Shown piece by piece: positions 34,650 through 45,513 of a stretch of 64,000 nt of DNA; the stretch's first letter is position 1, and each line of letters begins with the position of its first letter. The notes under the pieces are model-generated. The model saw only the letters and a list, made by a program, of their open reading frames with translations, was not told the origin of the DNA and did not search any database. The position numbers and the translations under genes were made by a program. Origin of the DNA: Platerodrilus igneus (taxonomy: Eukaryota; Arthropoda; Insecta; Coleoptera; Lycidae); the NCBI GenBank assembly GCA_036346225.1, contig JARFIW010001480.1, forward strand, positions 14,627,501 through 14,691,500, written 5' to 3'.

Positions 34650-35335
34650 TAAAGAGTTCCAGTCGGGGAACGACTGGGAAATATTTTCCGAAAAGTTGGA
34701 CCAGTATTTTCAAGCCAACGGAATTGAAAAAGAGCGGAAGCTTGCGGTGCTATTAACGAAGGTGGATGAAAAATTTATGTTTTCCACTGCTACCAAAAGT
34801 AAAAACGTACGCTGAACTGATAGAAATACTGAATGGTCAGTATAAAGTATGCATGAGCATTTTTCGCGAGAGGATTCGGTTCTACAATTTAAAACAAAAT
34901 GGCGAGAGTATTAGCAAATGGGTTGTTTAAGTGAAACAGGTGGCAGCAATTTGGAAATTCACTAGACGAAAGAATGAAAGATAAATTTGTTACTGGGCTT
35001 AATTTAGGTTTAATTTTAGATATGAGTCTGAAACGAAGTCGCTGGCGGAACTTTATGAAATAGCAGCCAGTAAATAGGTTCGCCAAGTTTTAAATGGACA
35101 AAAGTCCGTTAAGATACCCTCACCACAGGAGCAGCCAATTCGAGTTACGAAAAAAGCGGTTTGTTTTGCCTACAATAAAAGAGGTAATAGTTTTTCAAAC
35201 TGCAAATATATAAGACTCACATGTAGAAAATGCAAAAGAAAAGGTCACATTGCAGACGCTTGCCGGATGGAAAAAGCTATAAATTGTGTAGAAGAAGTTT
35301 CAGCGAATGTTAAGTACGTTGACATATTCAACTTA
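34650..35335 (+). pseudogene. Gypsy gag remnant
   Basis: Fragments of the capsid region are visible in shifting frames (LDQYFQANGIEKERKLAVLL, TKVDEKFMFST, then KQNGESISKWVV). They are followed by a nucleocapsid zinc knuckle TCRKCKRKGHIADACR at about 35218-35265 (CxxCxxxGHxxxxC). Several stops are present. The knuckle leads into the protease frame at 35347. Confidence 0.7.
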
Positions 35336-35346
35336 ATTGTTTTAGA

Positions 35347-36875
35347 GTGAACCCTATTTGTGTAGACGTAAAACTGAACAAACAGCCATTGATGATGGAG
35401 GTCGATACGGGTGCAGGTCTGAGCTGTATGCCATTTAATATTTTTAGTAAGTTTTTCAAGACCGTGCCATTGCTAGATACCAATATTAAATTAAGAACGT
35501 ATACTGAGTCTATTATTAAACCGAAGGATAAGATTAATTTAAAAGTAGAATTACAGGCAGTCATTAAAGATTGTGAGGTGTTAGTCGTTGACAAAGGGTG
35601 TACGCTACTTATGAGGAGAGACATGTTGGATCAATTCCAGATAAATTTGTCGGAAATTCTAACAAAGTCTGATATTAATCGAATCGAAGGGGATTTGGAA
35701 TTAGAAAAGGCGTTGGAAGGGTACCAGGACTTAATCAATTAGGTTGTTATAATGGTTCCAAAGTATCTTTAGCGATGGTCGCGGGAGTAATGCCCATTTT
35801 TTGTAGGCCCAGGAGTATTCCGTATGCATACAAAGAAGCAGCAAACGAAGAAATTTCTGACTTCTGGACTTAGGAGTAATTGAGAAGGTTGATAATTCAC
35901 AATGGGGAACTCCATTGGTTATTGCTTTAAAGGGCGACAGTAAAGTATCCGTTTGTGCACTAATTATAAAGCTACAATAAATAAATATTTGTTGGATGTG
36001 AACCATCCTTTACCCAGAATTGAAGCGGTTTTTGCAGCGCTCAAGGTGCCGTAAGCTTCAGTATAAGCTGGACTTAAGAGATGCCTACAACTAGTTACAG
36101 GTTGAGGGGGAAACGAGTGAGATATTCGCGTGGAGTACAGAAATGGGAATTTTTAAACCGAAACGATTACCTTTTGGGACCAAACCGGCTTGTACGATAT
36201 TTCAATCAATAATCGAGAAAACGTTGGTGAGTATCCCAGGGGTGGTAATATTTATTGACGATATCGTGATAACAAGGGCGGACGAAAGAGGAGCATTTGA
36301 CCAATCTACGAAAAACCCTCGAAAGGTTGAGGAAGCTTGGATTTAGGTTGAACAAGGACAAATGTGTTTTTTTCGAGAAAAGTATTAAGTACTTAGGGTA
36401 TGTTATTTCAGCAGACGGTTTGAAAAAAGATGCGCATAAATTTTCAGGCGTTTTAAAATGTCGCAGACCACAAAATGTTTCGGACGTGAAAGCGTTTTGT
36501 GGGATGATAAATTATTATCACACGTTTATGCCGAAAATATCGGTGAAACTGAAACCACTATACGAGTTGTGTCAAAAAAATAAAATTTTTGTTTGGTCGA
36601 AGGCGTGTGAAGAAGCTTTTAAGCAAGCAAAGGCTGATTTAGTGTCGGACAGAGTTTTAGCTCATTACGACCCAGACAAACCGGTGAAGTTAGCATGCGA
36701 TGCTTCGTTTTATGGTATAGGTCCTTGTTTATCGCAGGTGGAGCCAGATGGTTTGGAAAAACCTATTGGTTATATCTCTAGGGTGTTGAGTAAAGCGCAG
36801 CAAAATTATTCAGTAACACATAAATAAGCGCTAAGTGTGTATTGGGCGGTTCAGAAATTCTATCATTTTTTGGTG
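35347..36875 (+). pseudogene. Gypsy protease, reverse transcriptase and RNase H start
   Basis: The protease frame 35347-35742 has the retropepsin motif MEVDTGAGLSCMP (D-T-G). RT pieces follow with shifts: GVIEKVDNSQWGTPLVIALK (about 35875), KLDLRDAYN with a stop, FKPKRLPFGTKPACTIFQSI (36151) and VVIFIDDIVIT (36243, catalytic xxDD intact). A 176-codon frame (36297-36827) carries the RT thumb and RNase H: FGMINYYH-type block reading FCGMINYYHTFMPKIS, FVWSKACEEAF, and ACDASFYGIGPCLSQ with the first RNase H aspartate. It ends in TAA just before the BEL-3 insertion. Confidence 0.9.
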
Positions 36876-36880
36876 GGTAG

Positions 36881-37281
36881 TGTTCGGTCTCTTTGTCGCA
36901 CGTTTGCGTGTTTAATTTTAAGTCGTAAATTTTGTAGTCGTAAATCTAACAGTAAAACTGTCATCCCTTGTTCCCTTATATCCTGCCATAAAAATTCGTT
37001 GGGCATGTGTGAATAAGTGGACAGAGTAGTGAAAAAACACTTTCTTATGGATAGTGAAGCAGAACGGTCGTGTTTCTTCGTTCAGTACCCTAAGTTAGTC
37101 AAGTGCCGCAGCAGACATTCGTTGTTAAACTCTAAAAACACAGTGCAAGTGTAACGTAACATATAAACTCAATTCGCATACAGTCCACTTGGTTGAAGGA
37201 AGAGGAACTGCAGTTTAGAAAAACAAAACACCGCGGAGGTAAGTCGATGTATAAATTTGTAAGACCCCCCGCGCGTGAACA
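36881..37281 (+). repeat. BEL-3 5' LTR
   Basis: TGTTCGGTCTCTTTGTCGCA to CCCCCCGCGCGTGAACA. It differs from the 3' copy at eight single bases (for example G/A at position 6) and has no indels. The internal sequence after it starts AAATTGGCCTTCATCG; I do not recognise the tRNA primer. Confidence 0.95.
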
Positions 37282-37787
37282 AAATTGGCCTTCATCGCTG
37301 GATCTTTAATTAAATAATTAGTTCCTATCCTTTAAACTCCTTATATTTAAATTTATAAAATTGTCGTAGTTTTTATTATGGTTAAACGTGTTACACAGAA
37401 AAGAACATCTTGCTTACACATTTAATGCTAAATACATCTGGTTATAACGGTAGATTTTACAATACATTCCTTATCCTTTGTGGCAAAAATTAGGGTCGTG
37501 TCGGTATCCTTTTATGTAAACTATTTATGAGGGGTTATTGTATTGTAAAGCTTTACCTTATTTGTTGGTTCAAGTTGGAGGAACCATTCGGGTTCATGCA
37601 ACTTGTATAACAAAGGGGTTATTGGTATTTATTTGAAACCTTAAAAGCTTTGTCTGGCAAGCACTGTAGGTAGTTGCATTTTTCTATTAATAATTTAATT
37701 TCGTAGATGAATTAGTAATTTAGCGTTTTCGAGTCACGCATTGTGTTTACATTAATTTTATTGTCGTTCATTAATCATTAATCAAAT
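37282..37787. other. BEL-3 leader between 5' LTR and gag
   Basis: About 500 bp without coding signal. The primer-binding site should lie at its start. Confidence 0.6.
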
Positions 37788-39665
37788 ATGGTTATATCAA
37801 TTGATAAAGCTATTCTTGAAGCTAAATTTGTAGTTAAAAGGTTGGATCACATTTACAGTAAAATAAACCAACCGGAAAACGTATCGATTGCTTTAATTAG
37901 AGCGTCGATTAAAACTGTCGAACAGATTGAAACGCTTTTCAAATCCTTTTGCAAGGATATTTTCTTTGATGAAGAAAGTGAACAATTGGATGAATTTTCT
38001 GCTCTTAGGGTGAAAATCGATGATTACCTATTAGATATTCGTATTATCGCTGAACAATGCGAATTAGATCGGGTAGAAAATAAGCCAAAGGTGGAAAATA
38101 TGAATAATTCTTTTTCGTCGAATTGTGGAGGAATTCGCTTGAAACATCTTTCAGTTCCCCGCTTCTCCGGACGAATTTCAGATTTCGAGAGTTACAATGC
38201 AATCTATAAGCGGTTGATTCATGATAATGTCAGTTTGTCACCCGTTGAAAAATTTTGCCATCTCGTTGATACATTAGATGAGTCGTCGCGTGCGTTGATA
38301 AAACACTTGCCATTAAATGATTATGCATACGTGGAAGCCTATAAAATCATTACTAATCGTTTTCAGTCCAAGAGGTTATTACTTTCAACATATTTTAATG
38401 CTCTCGAAAAATGCCCTAAGGTCAGTTCCTCAGACTCGCATGCGGAACTCCGGCAATTAATTAGTTGTTTTGATGAAAATATATTCGCGTTAAGGCAGAT
38501 GGAAATAGATTTATTAGATTTCATGTTGTTTAATCTGTTATCGAAAAAATTAGATACAAACATTTTAAAGCGTTTCGAATTAGGAAATAGTGACGAAATT
38601 CCGTCGTTTAAAGATTTAAGGTCGTACATTGAAAAACAATGTAAGGCGTTGGAAATAAATGACATTGCTTCAGGAACATGCTTAAAATCTCGAGATTCCG
38701 TAAAAGAAAGAGAAAAAGGAAGGTTCGTTAGCACTTCGGCTAAAACTTCTTTAGTTAGTACCACCAATGATGTTAAAAATTGTAGTCTCTGTCAAGCTGT
38801 GCATCCTATTTATAGATGTAAGCAGTTTCTCGATAAAACCCCTCAAGAAAGATTTGAGGTGGTAAAGCTTAAAAATCTTTGCATTAAATGTTTAAATCCT
38901 TCACATTCGATGAAAAATTGTACGTTAGATTGGTCGTGTAGAAAATGTCATCAGTCGCACAATTCGTTGCTTCACTTCGATAAACAAGAAAAATCGGTGT
39001 CGCCACGCCGACAAACCCATCGTCAAAGGTCAGCGTCTCCTCGGAGACCGGCGCCTAGACTTACTTCTACTAGTAGACCTAGTGAAGACAATCTGTCGTC
39101 GTCGGTTGTGCATGAACAACCTGCCACTAGCTCGTTGATTTCGACGTCATTAGAACACACAACCACGCTGTTAGCTACGGCAATGGTGTCGGTGCTTGAT
39201 TATACAGGAACATTGCAATCTGTTCGTGTAATATTAGATAACGGATCCATGGAAAGTTTTATGACTGAAAGGTGCCGTCAGAAATTAGGTTTAAAGAAAC
39301 GGAGAGCCAATGTCACTGTTCAAGGACTTGGCTTAAATTCGTCGTTGGTGTCTGGTGCACTATCGTGTGTAGTCAGTCCCTCGGGAGCACGGTCCCCAGC
39401 ATATGGAATTGATTGTTATATTTTACCTAACATTTGTAATCAATTACCTTCGTCGTCGATAGGGGTCAAGGAATGGTCGCATACTCGAGGTTTGGCCTTA
39501 GCTGATCCTAATTTTAATGTTCCTGGTAAAATTGACATGCTACTCGGAGCGGAAATCTTTGCTCAGGTTTTGTTGAACGAGTCTCGTTGGGGTGTCGCTA
39601 ACGAGCCAGTTGCTATTAAAACAACCTTTGGTTGGGTGTTAACGGAAAGGTCGTTTCCCGAATAG
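37788..39665 (+). CDS. BEL-3 Gag-protease
   Basis: The intact frame has 625 codons from the first ATG after the leader. Residues 1-100 are helical and charged. About 110-310 is a DUF1759-type capsid region (KHLSVPRFSGRISDFESY near residue 118, then LSPVEKFCHLVDTL and ITNRFQSKR). About 335-405 holds zinc-knuckle motifs (CSLCQAVHPIYRC; CIKCLNPSHSMKNC; CRKCHQSHNSLLH). A basic, serine-rich linker follows. About 465-620 is the BEL aspartic protease domain (VRVILDNGSMESFMTERC, with DNGS as is common in BEL, then IDMLLGAEIF and FGWVLTERS). In the family Gag forms the particle and the protease cuts the polyprotein. The frame stops at GAATAG, where one extra base in a CCC run separates it from RT; the intact ancestor would have read on. 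Confidence 0.9.
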   Translation: MVISIDKAILEAKFVVKRLDHIYSKINQPENVSIALIRASIKTVEQIETLFKSFCKDIFFDEESEQLDEFSALRVKIDDYLLDIRIIAEQCELDRVENKPKVENMNNSFSSNCGGIRLKHLSVPRFSGRISDFESYNAIYKRLIHDNVSLSPVEKFCHLVDTLDESSRALIKHLPLNDYAYVEAYKIITNRFQSKRLLLSTYFNALEKCPKVSSSDSHAELRQLISCFDENIFALRQMEIDLLDFMLFNLLSKKLDTNILKRFELGNSDEIPSFKDLRSYIEKQCKALEINDIASGTCLKSRDSVKEREKGRFVSTSAKTSLVSTTNDVKNCSLCQAVHPIYRCKQFLDKTPQERFEVVKLKNLCIKCLNPSHSMKNCTLDWSCRKCHQSHNSLLHFDKQEKSVSPRRQTHRQRSASPRRPAPRLTSTSRPSEDNLSSSVVHEQPATSSLISTSLEHTTTLLATAMVSVLDYTGTLQSVRVILDNGSMESFMTERCRQKLGLKKRRANVTVQGLGLNSSLVSGALSCVVSPSGARSPAYGIDCYILPNICNQLPSSSIGVKEWSHTRGLALADPNFNVPGKIDMLLGAEIFAQVLLNESRWGVANEPVAIKTTFGWVLTERSFPE

Positions 39666-40961
39666 TTCTATTACGTCGTTGTGTGCTTTCGTTGAACCCT
39701 TAGACAGTGACATTCGTCGATTTTGGGAATTAGAAAATATTCCCTTCAAAAAACACATTTCTCCTGAAGAAGAAAGGTGTGAAAATCAATTTGTGGAAGG
39801 TTATAGACGTAACAAGGACGGTCGTTTTGTAGTGTCCTTGCCCTTTAAAATTTCGGAACCCTCATTTGTGGGTACGAGATCAATTTGTATTAAAAGATTT
39901 TTGTCGTTAGAACGTCGTTTGCTAAAAAATCCTGAATTGTATTCAGATTATAAAAAATTTATGGAGGATTATTTGACAAGCGGGCACATGGTTCAAGTGA
40001 AATCGCTTGAAAATTCGTCGGGTCATGAGAAATTGTACTACATTCCCCATCATGCTGTACATAAGCGTGATAGCACTACCACCAAATTGCGTGTGGTTTT
40101 CGATGCTTCGTGTCAGGATCAATCTGGAAAGTCGTTAAATGATAGCTTGGCTATTGGCCCTGCTTTGCAAAAGGACATTGCAGTTTTGTTATTGCACTTT
40201 CGTGTACATCCTATCGTAATTACAGCTGACATTAAACAAATGTATCGGCAGATTTTGGTTAAAGATACTCATCGTAATTATCAACGTATCGTCTGGAGAT
40301 TTTCTCCGTCAGATCCTATTATGGACTTTAAGTTAAATACTGTGACTTATGGAGTTTCGTCGTCGCCTTTTTTGGCCTTGCGTACTGTTCAAGAATTGGC
40401 AAGGTTAGAATCAATTAATTTTCCTTTCGCGTCATCGGTATTAGTGAGCGATACCTATGTTGATGACTTAGTCACTGGATGTAATTCGATTGAAGCTGCT
40501 AATCAATTAATTGGTGAATTGAAAAGTATTTGCTCTAGTGGTGGTTTTCAATTAAGAAAATGGAGTAGTAATTGCCCGGAAGTGATGTCCAACTTGAGGG
40601 AGTCCCTGTCCAGTTCGGACGCAATTACATTTCAAGATAAAGATAGTGGTTCAATAAAAATTTTGGGCCTTTCGTGGCGTGCTCTTACAGATGCATTTTT
40701 ATACAACTTAGACGTTGAAGAGCGCACTTGCACTAAGCGTAATATTTTGTCGGCTATCGCAAAAATTTTTGATCCTCTCGGTTTGATAGCACCTGTAGTA
40801 CTGTTCGCTAAACGTTTAGTTCAAGATCTTTGGCTATTAGGTCTCGGGTGGGACCAAGAGCCTCCATTGAAGTCATACAAAATGTAAACATTTTTGGGTG
40901 AATTGCCAGCGGTTTCGAATATTGAGATTTCGCGTCACATCGTATGTCATAATTTTAAAAG
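39666..40961 (+). pseudogene. BEL-3 reverse transcriptase
   Basis: The open frame 39679-40887 shows the RT N-terminal region (IRRFWELENIPF, RFLSLERRLLKNPELYSDYK, LYYIPHHAVHKRDS) and RVVFDASCQDQSGKSLNDSL. The palm motifs are VITADIKQMYRQILVKDTH, YGVSSSPFLALR and SDTYVDDLVTG (YVDD intact, about 40457). The A17-type linker is IFDPLGLIAPVVLFAKRL. A TAA at 40885 replaces what is normally a tryptophan codon, and a single-base shift near 40960 precedes RNase H. The copy is therefore only slightly damaged but cannot make an intact pol. Confidence 0.9.
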
Positions 40962-41330
40962 GTGGAGTTGCATGGATTCTGTGATGCTTCTGAAGCCGGG
41001 TATGCAGCTGTCATCTATTTCCGTTCGTTCGATTTAGAAGATAATATTACCATATCATTAGTATGCGCAAAATCGAAGGTTGCTCCTACTAATCGCGTTT
41101 CATTGCCCCGTCTCGAATTGTGTGCTGCCGTACTCTTGGCAGATTTAGTAGATTTCGTCAAAAATACTTATACAGATATTTTATCATTTAGTAATATTTT
41201 CGCGTGGTCAGATTCTACTGTTGTTTTGTCTTGGATTCGGTCTTCCTCGCATAAGTGGAAGACATTCGTTAGCAATCGCATTTCGCATATTCAAGAACGT
41301 GTTCCTCCATCTTCGTGGTTTCATGGATAA
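40962..41330 (+). pseudogene. BEL-3 RNase H
   Basis: Begins [20 protein letters not shown] (first catalytic aspartate in FCDAS), then [20 protein letters not shown] (glutamate) and [15 protein letters not shown] (aspartate). It ends PPSSWFHG, where a small deletion shifts the frame just before [10 protein letters not shown], which reads in the next frame. Confidence 0.9.
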
Positions 41331-42609
41331 CCCTGCGGATTGTGCCTCACGTGGACTTTTGGCTTCAGAGTTGGTTCATCATCCATTATGGTGGACAGGA
41401 CCTTCTTGGTTAGTGCGTCGTAATGAAGAATGGCCAGTAACATCGCTGCCAAAACTTATCGACTCATCCCAGATGGACGTCGAATATCGTACTCTGTCGT
41501 TAACAGTCGTTATGTCTGACAATTTCTTAGATATGTTGTTGGATAAATTTTCAAACCTGCAGAAAATTTGTAGGATTATTACCTGTATTCGTCATTTCAT
41601 TCGTAATGTTCAATGTCCAGATTTGCGTTCAAAATATTCTGATAGTTTGTCTCTAGCTCAACAGCAAGAGGCTATACAGTTATTGATTAAAAGAGTTCAA
41701 ACAAATGTTTTTTCCCAAGACATTGCTAATATTAAAACTGGAAAACTTGTTAGTAAACAACTTCGTAGCCTTAGTCCGTTTCTAGATAGTCATGATTTGT
41801 TGAGGGTGGGCGGTCGCCTACGTAACTCAGAGTTGTCGCATGATGCAAAATTTCCAATTTTGCTTCCTCGGTCGCATCGGTTGACTGAACTTATTATATT
41901 AGATTGTCATGAAAGACATTTACATCCTGGAAATCGAACAACTCAATTTTTACTAACTCAAAATTATTGGATCTTGTGCGCCAAGAGGGCTATTCGGCAA
42001 TGTCTGAAATCCTGCATTCGTTGTTTTCGTGTAAACCCTGTGGCTTTATGCCCACCTATTGGGGATTTGCCAGCTTCTAGGTTAACTCCAGGTAAGGCGT
42101 TTTTACATACGGGAGTCGACTTTGGTGGACCTTTCTCTGTCACGATGAATCGATGTCGTGGCGCAAAATCATTGAAAGCGTACATTTGCTTATTTATTTG
42201 TTTCAGCACTAAAGCCATCCATTTGGAACTAGTGTCTAACTTGTCGACAGACGCTTTCTTGGGTGCTTTACGTCGATTTATTGCTCGAAGAGGCAAATGT
42301 ATTCAAATCCATTGTGATAATGGTACTAATTTCGTTGGGGCCTCTCGTGAAATCTCTCAATTGATGCGCCATTCGGCAGGCGTTGAGGGAATCGAATTTG
42401 TGTTTAATCCTCCTGCTGCTCCTCATTTTGGTGGGTTGTGGGAGGCCGGGATTAAATCAGTAAAATCCCATTTAAAGAGAATTATCGGTGAACAAATTTT
42501 GTCGTTTGAAGAATTCTCGACGGTATTGATTCAAATCGAAGCGATTCTCAACTCACGTCCACTATGCGCACTGAGTTGCGAACCGCATGACCCCGGGTCA
42601 TTTTCTTAA
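41331..42609 (+). pseudogene. BEL-3 integrase
   Basis: Carried on from [20 protein letters not shown] in a 462-codon frame that begins at 41221. The zinc-binding part is LLRVGGRLRNSELSHDAKFP and ERHLHPGNRTTQFLLTQNYW, then CLKSCIRCFR. The catalytic core has HTGVDFGGPF, a second aspartate in HCDNGTNFVGA, and a glutamate in APHFGGLWEAGIKSVKSHLK; all three DDE residues are present. The frame is lost at about 42590 by a small deletion after LSCEPHD. Confidence 0.9.
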
Positions 42610-42964
42610 TGTTGAACCAGTTTCGGTGTTACCAGATCCAGATTTGTTGTCCATAAACCCCTCTCGTTTGAATCGCTGGCAATTGTTGCAGCAAATGCAA
42701 CAAGGGTTTTGGAAGAAATGGAGTGCTGAATACCTGCACACGTTGCAGCAGAAAGGTAAGTGGTTGAAGAATTCCGCTACCCTACCTATTGATTCGCTTG
42801 TCCTCTTAAAGGAAGAAAATAACCCCCCTCTACAGTGGCGTTTAGGAAGAGTCGTAGATGTTCACCCTGGTAGAGACGGTATCGTTCGGGTAGCTACAGT
42901 CAAAACATCCCAAGGGTTAGTTAAACGCCCTCTAGTCAAACTATGTTTACTGCCAGTTCCTTGA
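42587..42964 (+). pseudogene. BEL-3 pol C-terminal domain (DUF5641 type)
   Basis: MTPGHFLNVEPVSVLPDP, RLNRWQLLQQMQQGFWKKWS and AEYLHTLQQKGKWLKNS, then LVLLKEENNPPLQWRLGRVV and GRDGIVRVATVKTSQGLVKR. This is the usual last domain of BEL pol, comparable to 28638-29054 in BEL-2. It overlaps the end of the integrase frame in a different frame and stops at 42964. Confidence 0.9.
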
Positions 42965-43087
42965 TATTTAATGGTATGTACACATATATTCACTTATATA
43001 AGTTTGTCGGTTAGGTTTATTAGTTAATAGCTCTAATTAGTTTTAAATATAAAATAAGTTAGTTCATACTTATTTTTGTGGGCGGGA

Positions 43088-43488
43088 TGTTCAGTCTCTT
43101 TGTCGCACGTTTGCGTGTTTAATTTTAAGTCGTAAATTTTGTATTCGTAAATCTAATAGTAAATCTGTCATCCCTTGTTCCCTTATATCCTGCCATAAAA
43201 ATTCGTTGGGCATGTGTGAATAAGTGGACAGAGTAGTGAACAAACACTTTCTTATGGATAGTGAAGCAGAACGGTCGTGTTTCTTCGTTCAGTACCCTAA
43301 GTTAGTCAAGTGCCGCAGCAGACTTTCGTTGTTAAACTCTAAAAACACAGTGCAAGTGTAACGTAACATATAAACTCAATTCGCATACAGTCCACTTGGT
43401 TAAAGGAAGAGGAACTGCAGTTTAGAAAAACAAAACACCGCGGAGGTAAGTCGATGTATAAATTTATAAGACCCCCCGCGCGTGAACA
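43088..43488 (+). repeat. BEL-3 3' LTR
   Basis: TGTTCAGTCTCTTTGTCGCA to GCGCGTGAACA, preceded by GTGGGCGGGA and followed by the target duplication GGTAG and then gypsy sequence. Confidence 0.95.
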
Positions 43489-44571
43489 GGTAGACATTTT
43501 CAAATTGTTTCTGATCACAAGGCATGTTAGCGTTATTAGGATAAAACAAGGGTTTGCCACCAATAGCGTCGGGTCGAACACAGCGATGGTCTTTGTTTTT
43601 GCCCAATTTTAATTATACCTTTAAGTATACCAAAGGGGTGGAAAACGTGCAGACAGACGTGTAATCGCGATTACCCGCGGATATAAAGTCACAAAGTAGT
43701 GAAGATTCGGATTTAGACTTTTTACATTTTGTAGAGAACCTGAACGTTATAAACATTGAAAGGGGTAGATCAGAGACCCGGAAAGATGTCTGGGGAAGAT
43801 ATTTAATTTTATTCCTTATGGTTTCGATGCAAGTGACGTGGTTGACAATACCTTGAAACTTTATTTTGTTAGGAAACATGAATTATCCGTAGATAAAGAC
43901 GTAATAATGTGGGGGTACCGGATAGTTATACCATTAAAATTACGGCAACAGATGTTAAAAGAATTGCACGCTAACCACGAAGGCATTGTAATGATGAAAT
44001 CGCTAGCCAGGTCATATATCTGGTTGCCTTATTTAGATAGCGATATTGAGAGGGTGGCTAAACGGTGCAAAATTTGTATTAAGCAGATGCTGGAGCCGCA
44101 CAAATCAGGTGGCAGTTCCTAGCGAAACGCTGCAAGACCGTTCGAAAGGGTGCATATAGACTTTTTAGGACCTTTCTACGGTCGAACGGTGCTTGTGCTG
44201 ATTGATTATTTTAGCAAGTGGCCTGAGGCGTTTATAATGAAGGGGGGTGCGGATGCTATAGAGACTGTGGAAAAATGTCGGGAATGTTTCGCGAGATTTG
44301 GTATTCCGAATCTTTTGATATCTGACAATGGTACACAATTTACGTCATCATTATTTACAGAATATTTTATCGAAAAATCGCATCCAGTAGTTTATGACTT
44401 TGCCGGTGTGGCACCCTTCGACTAACGGGCAAGCTAAAAATTCAGTGAAGAGTTTTAAGCACAGCCTTTTAAAGACTAAAATGACCCGGCGAATAAAAGG
44501 GTGAGTTTTAACAACTTGATGAACCGATTTTTATTTAGCTATAGAAACATTGACCATTGTACTACGGGAGT
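43489..44571 (+). pseudogene. Gypsy RNase H end and integrase
   Basis: Directly after the duplicated GGTAG the gypsy RNase H resumes (FQIVSDHKA at about 43500). The zinc-binding region is 43838-44122 (LKELHANHEGIVMMKSLARS, IWLPYLDSDIE, RCKICIK). The core is 44150-44425 (HIDFLGPF, LIDYFSKWPEAF, LLISDNGTQFTS). The third catalytic block reads NGQAK, so the glutamate is lysine (AAA at 44436-44438). Frames shift several times. The SINE then interrupts the sequence. Confidence 0.85.
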
Positions 44572-44876
44572 ACCGTGCGTTTACATTTCCAATGCTTCAC
44601 CCGAAGGTACTACATTAGCCAGGAGGCGAATTTTTTGTTGCCTGGAAATTTAGAAGTTTGCCGAACCCTTGCCGTTCCAGGCAAGGTAGAGATCTTTAAC
44701 GTGCGTGACAACACTCACACACGGGACCTCCATTTAACCTCTCATCCTAAAGAGAGCGTAATTTTTGTGAAAAATGCTCACCTGTCATTTTTCAAGCAGT
44801 CGACCGTGTCAGGATTCGAACCCAGGACCTTGGGCTCCGTAGTCTTATGATTACTACATTGATCCACGGCGACGCC
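44572..44876 (-). mobile_element. tRNA-derived SINE in reverse orientation, 11-bp target duplication
   Basis: Flanked by ACTACGGGAGT at 44561-44571 and 44877-44887. Read on the minus strand it starts GGCGTCGCCGTGGATCAATG. It has a good B box (GGTTCGAATCC), then the body with CGTTAAAGATCTCTACCTTG and GGAACGGCAAGGGTTCGGCA. It ends near the 5-prime duplication with ATTGGAAATGTAAAC. Length is 305 bp, head plus a single body, the same family as 22598-24543 and 26191-26477. Confidence 0.95.
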
Positions 44877-44887
44877 ACTACGGGAGT

Positions 44888-45483
44888 GCCACCTTCAAGT
44901 TTAAACCAAAAACGCCGCTGGACCTTTTAAGGTGTGTAGAAATGGGCCAAATTTTTAATTGCGAGAAAGGGGTGATACCAAAGTTTAAATTGGGAGAAAT
45001 CGTGTATTGCCAAGATTATAGAAATCCCAAAAAAAGGTCGTGGGTAAAAGCTACAATCGAAGAAGTGCTAGACAGCGTAGTGTATCTATGCAAACTTTGT
45101 GGTGAGGAACTAATTTGGAAGCGTCATCAAGACCACATTTTAAAATATCCCACGAGAACGTCGAATTTAGCGATAAGGACTCTGCTAATGAGCTATCTAC
45201 TAGTACGGCGGGTAATTGGAATAAGGTAGAAGTACCCGGGAACGTGGGTGAAAGATATTCGTTGAGGTTACCGGCTGTGGCGGCAGAAATAGCCGATAAG
45301 GAAGACATTGTAGATAGCGGCACCCGGAAAGATTTGGCAGGTTTACCGATGGTTAGTGAACGGGTAGAGGAAGCAACCCAATCAAGGGGGGTTTCAAACA
45401 CACGCCGGAGTGTAAATGAGACAGCGTCCGGATCGGTTAGGCTACGTCGGAACATTAGGCCTTCGGATAGGTTGAATTTATGA
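44888..45483 (+). pseudogene. Gypsy pol C-terminal tail
   Basis: After the SINE the reading continues as a post-integrase region: SLFKPKTPLDLL, then FKLGEIVYCQDYRNPKKRSW and IWKRHQDHILKY (44942-45150). After a shift comes a hydrophilic tail ending SVRLRRNIRPSDRLNL and a stop at 45483. The basic serine/arginine end is typical of gypsy pol. No env frame follows. Confidence 0.8.
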
Positions 45484-45513
45484 AAGGGGTATTGCAGTGT
45501 ATCGAGAATAAGT

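Larger units (their letters stand above)
36881..43488 (+). mobile_element. BEL/Pao retrotransposon, full length, young (BEL-3)
   Basis: The element is 6,608 bp with two 401-bp LTRs, both starting TGTTC and ending GAACA. It is flanked by a perfect 5-bp duplication GGTAG (36876-36880 and 43489-43493). It contains gag-protease, RT, RNase H, integrase and a C-terminal domain, in the BEL order. A purine-rich tract GTGGGCGGGA directly precedes the 3' LTR. The LTRs differ at 8 of 401 positions by my reading. Despite this it holds one stop and about four frameshifts in pol. Confidence 0.95.

Noticed and set aside
45484..45513. env gene of an errantivirus-like gypsy
   Set aside because: Only 30 bp separate the pol stop from the 3' LTR, so no envelope gene is present in this copy.
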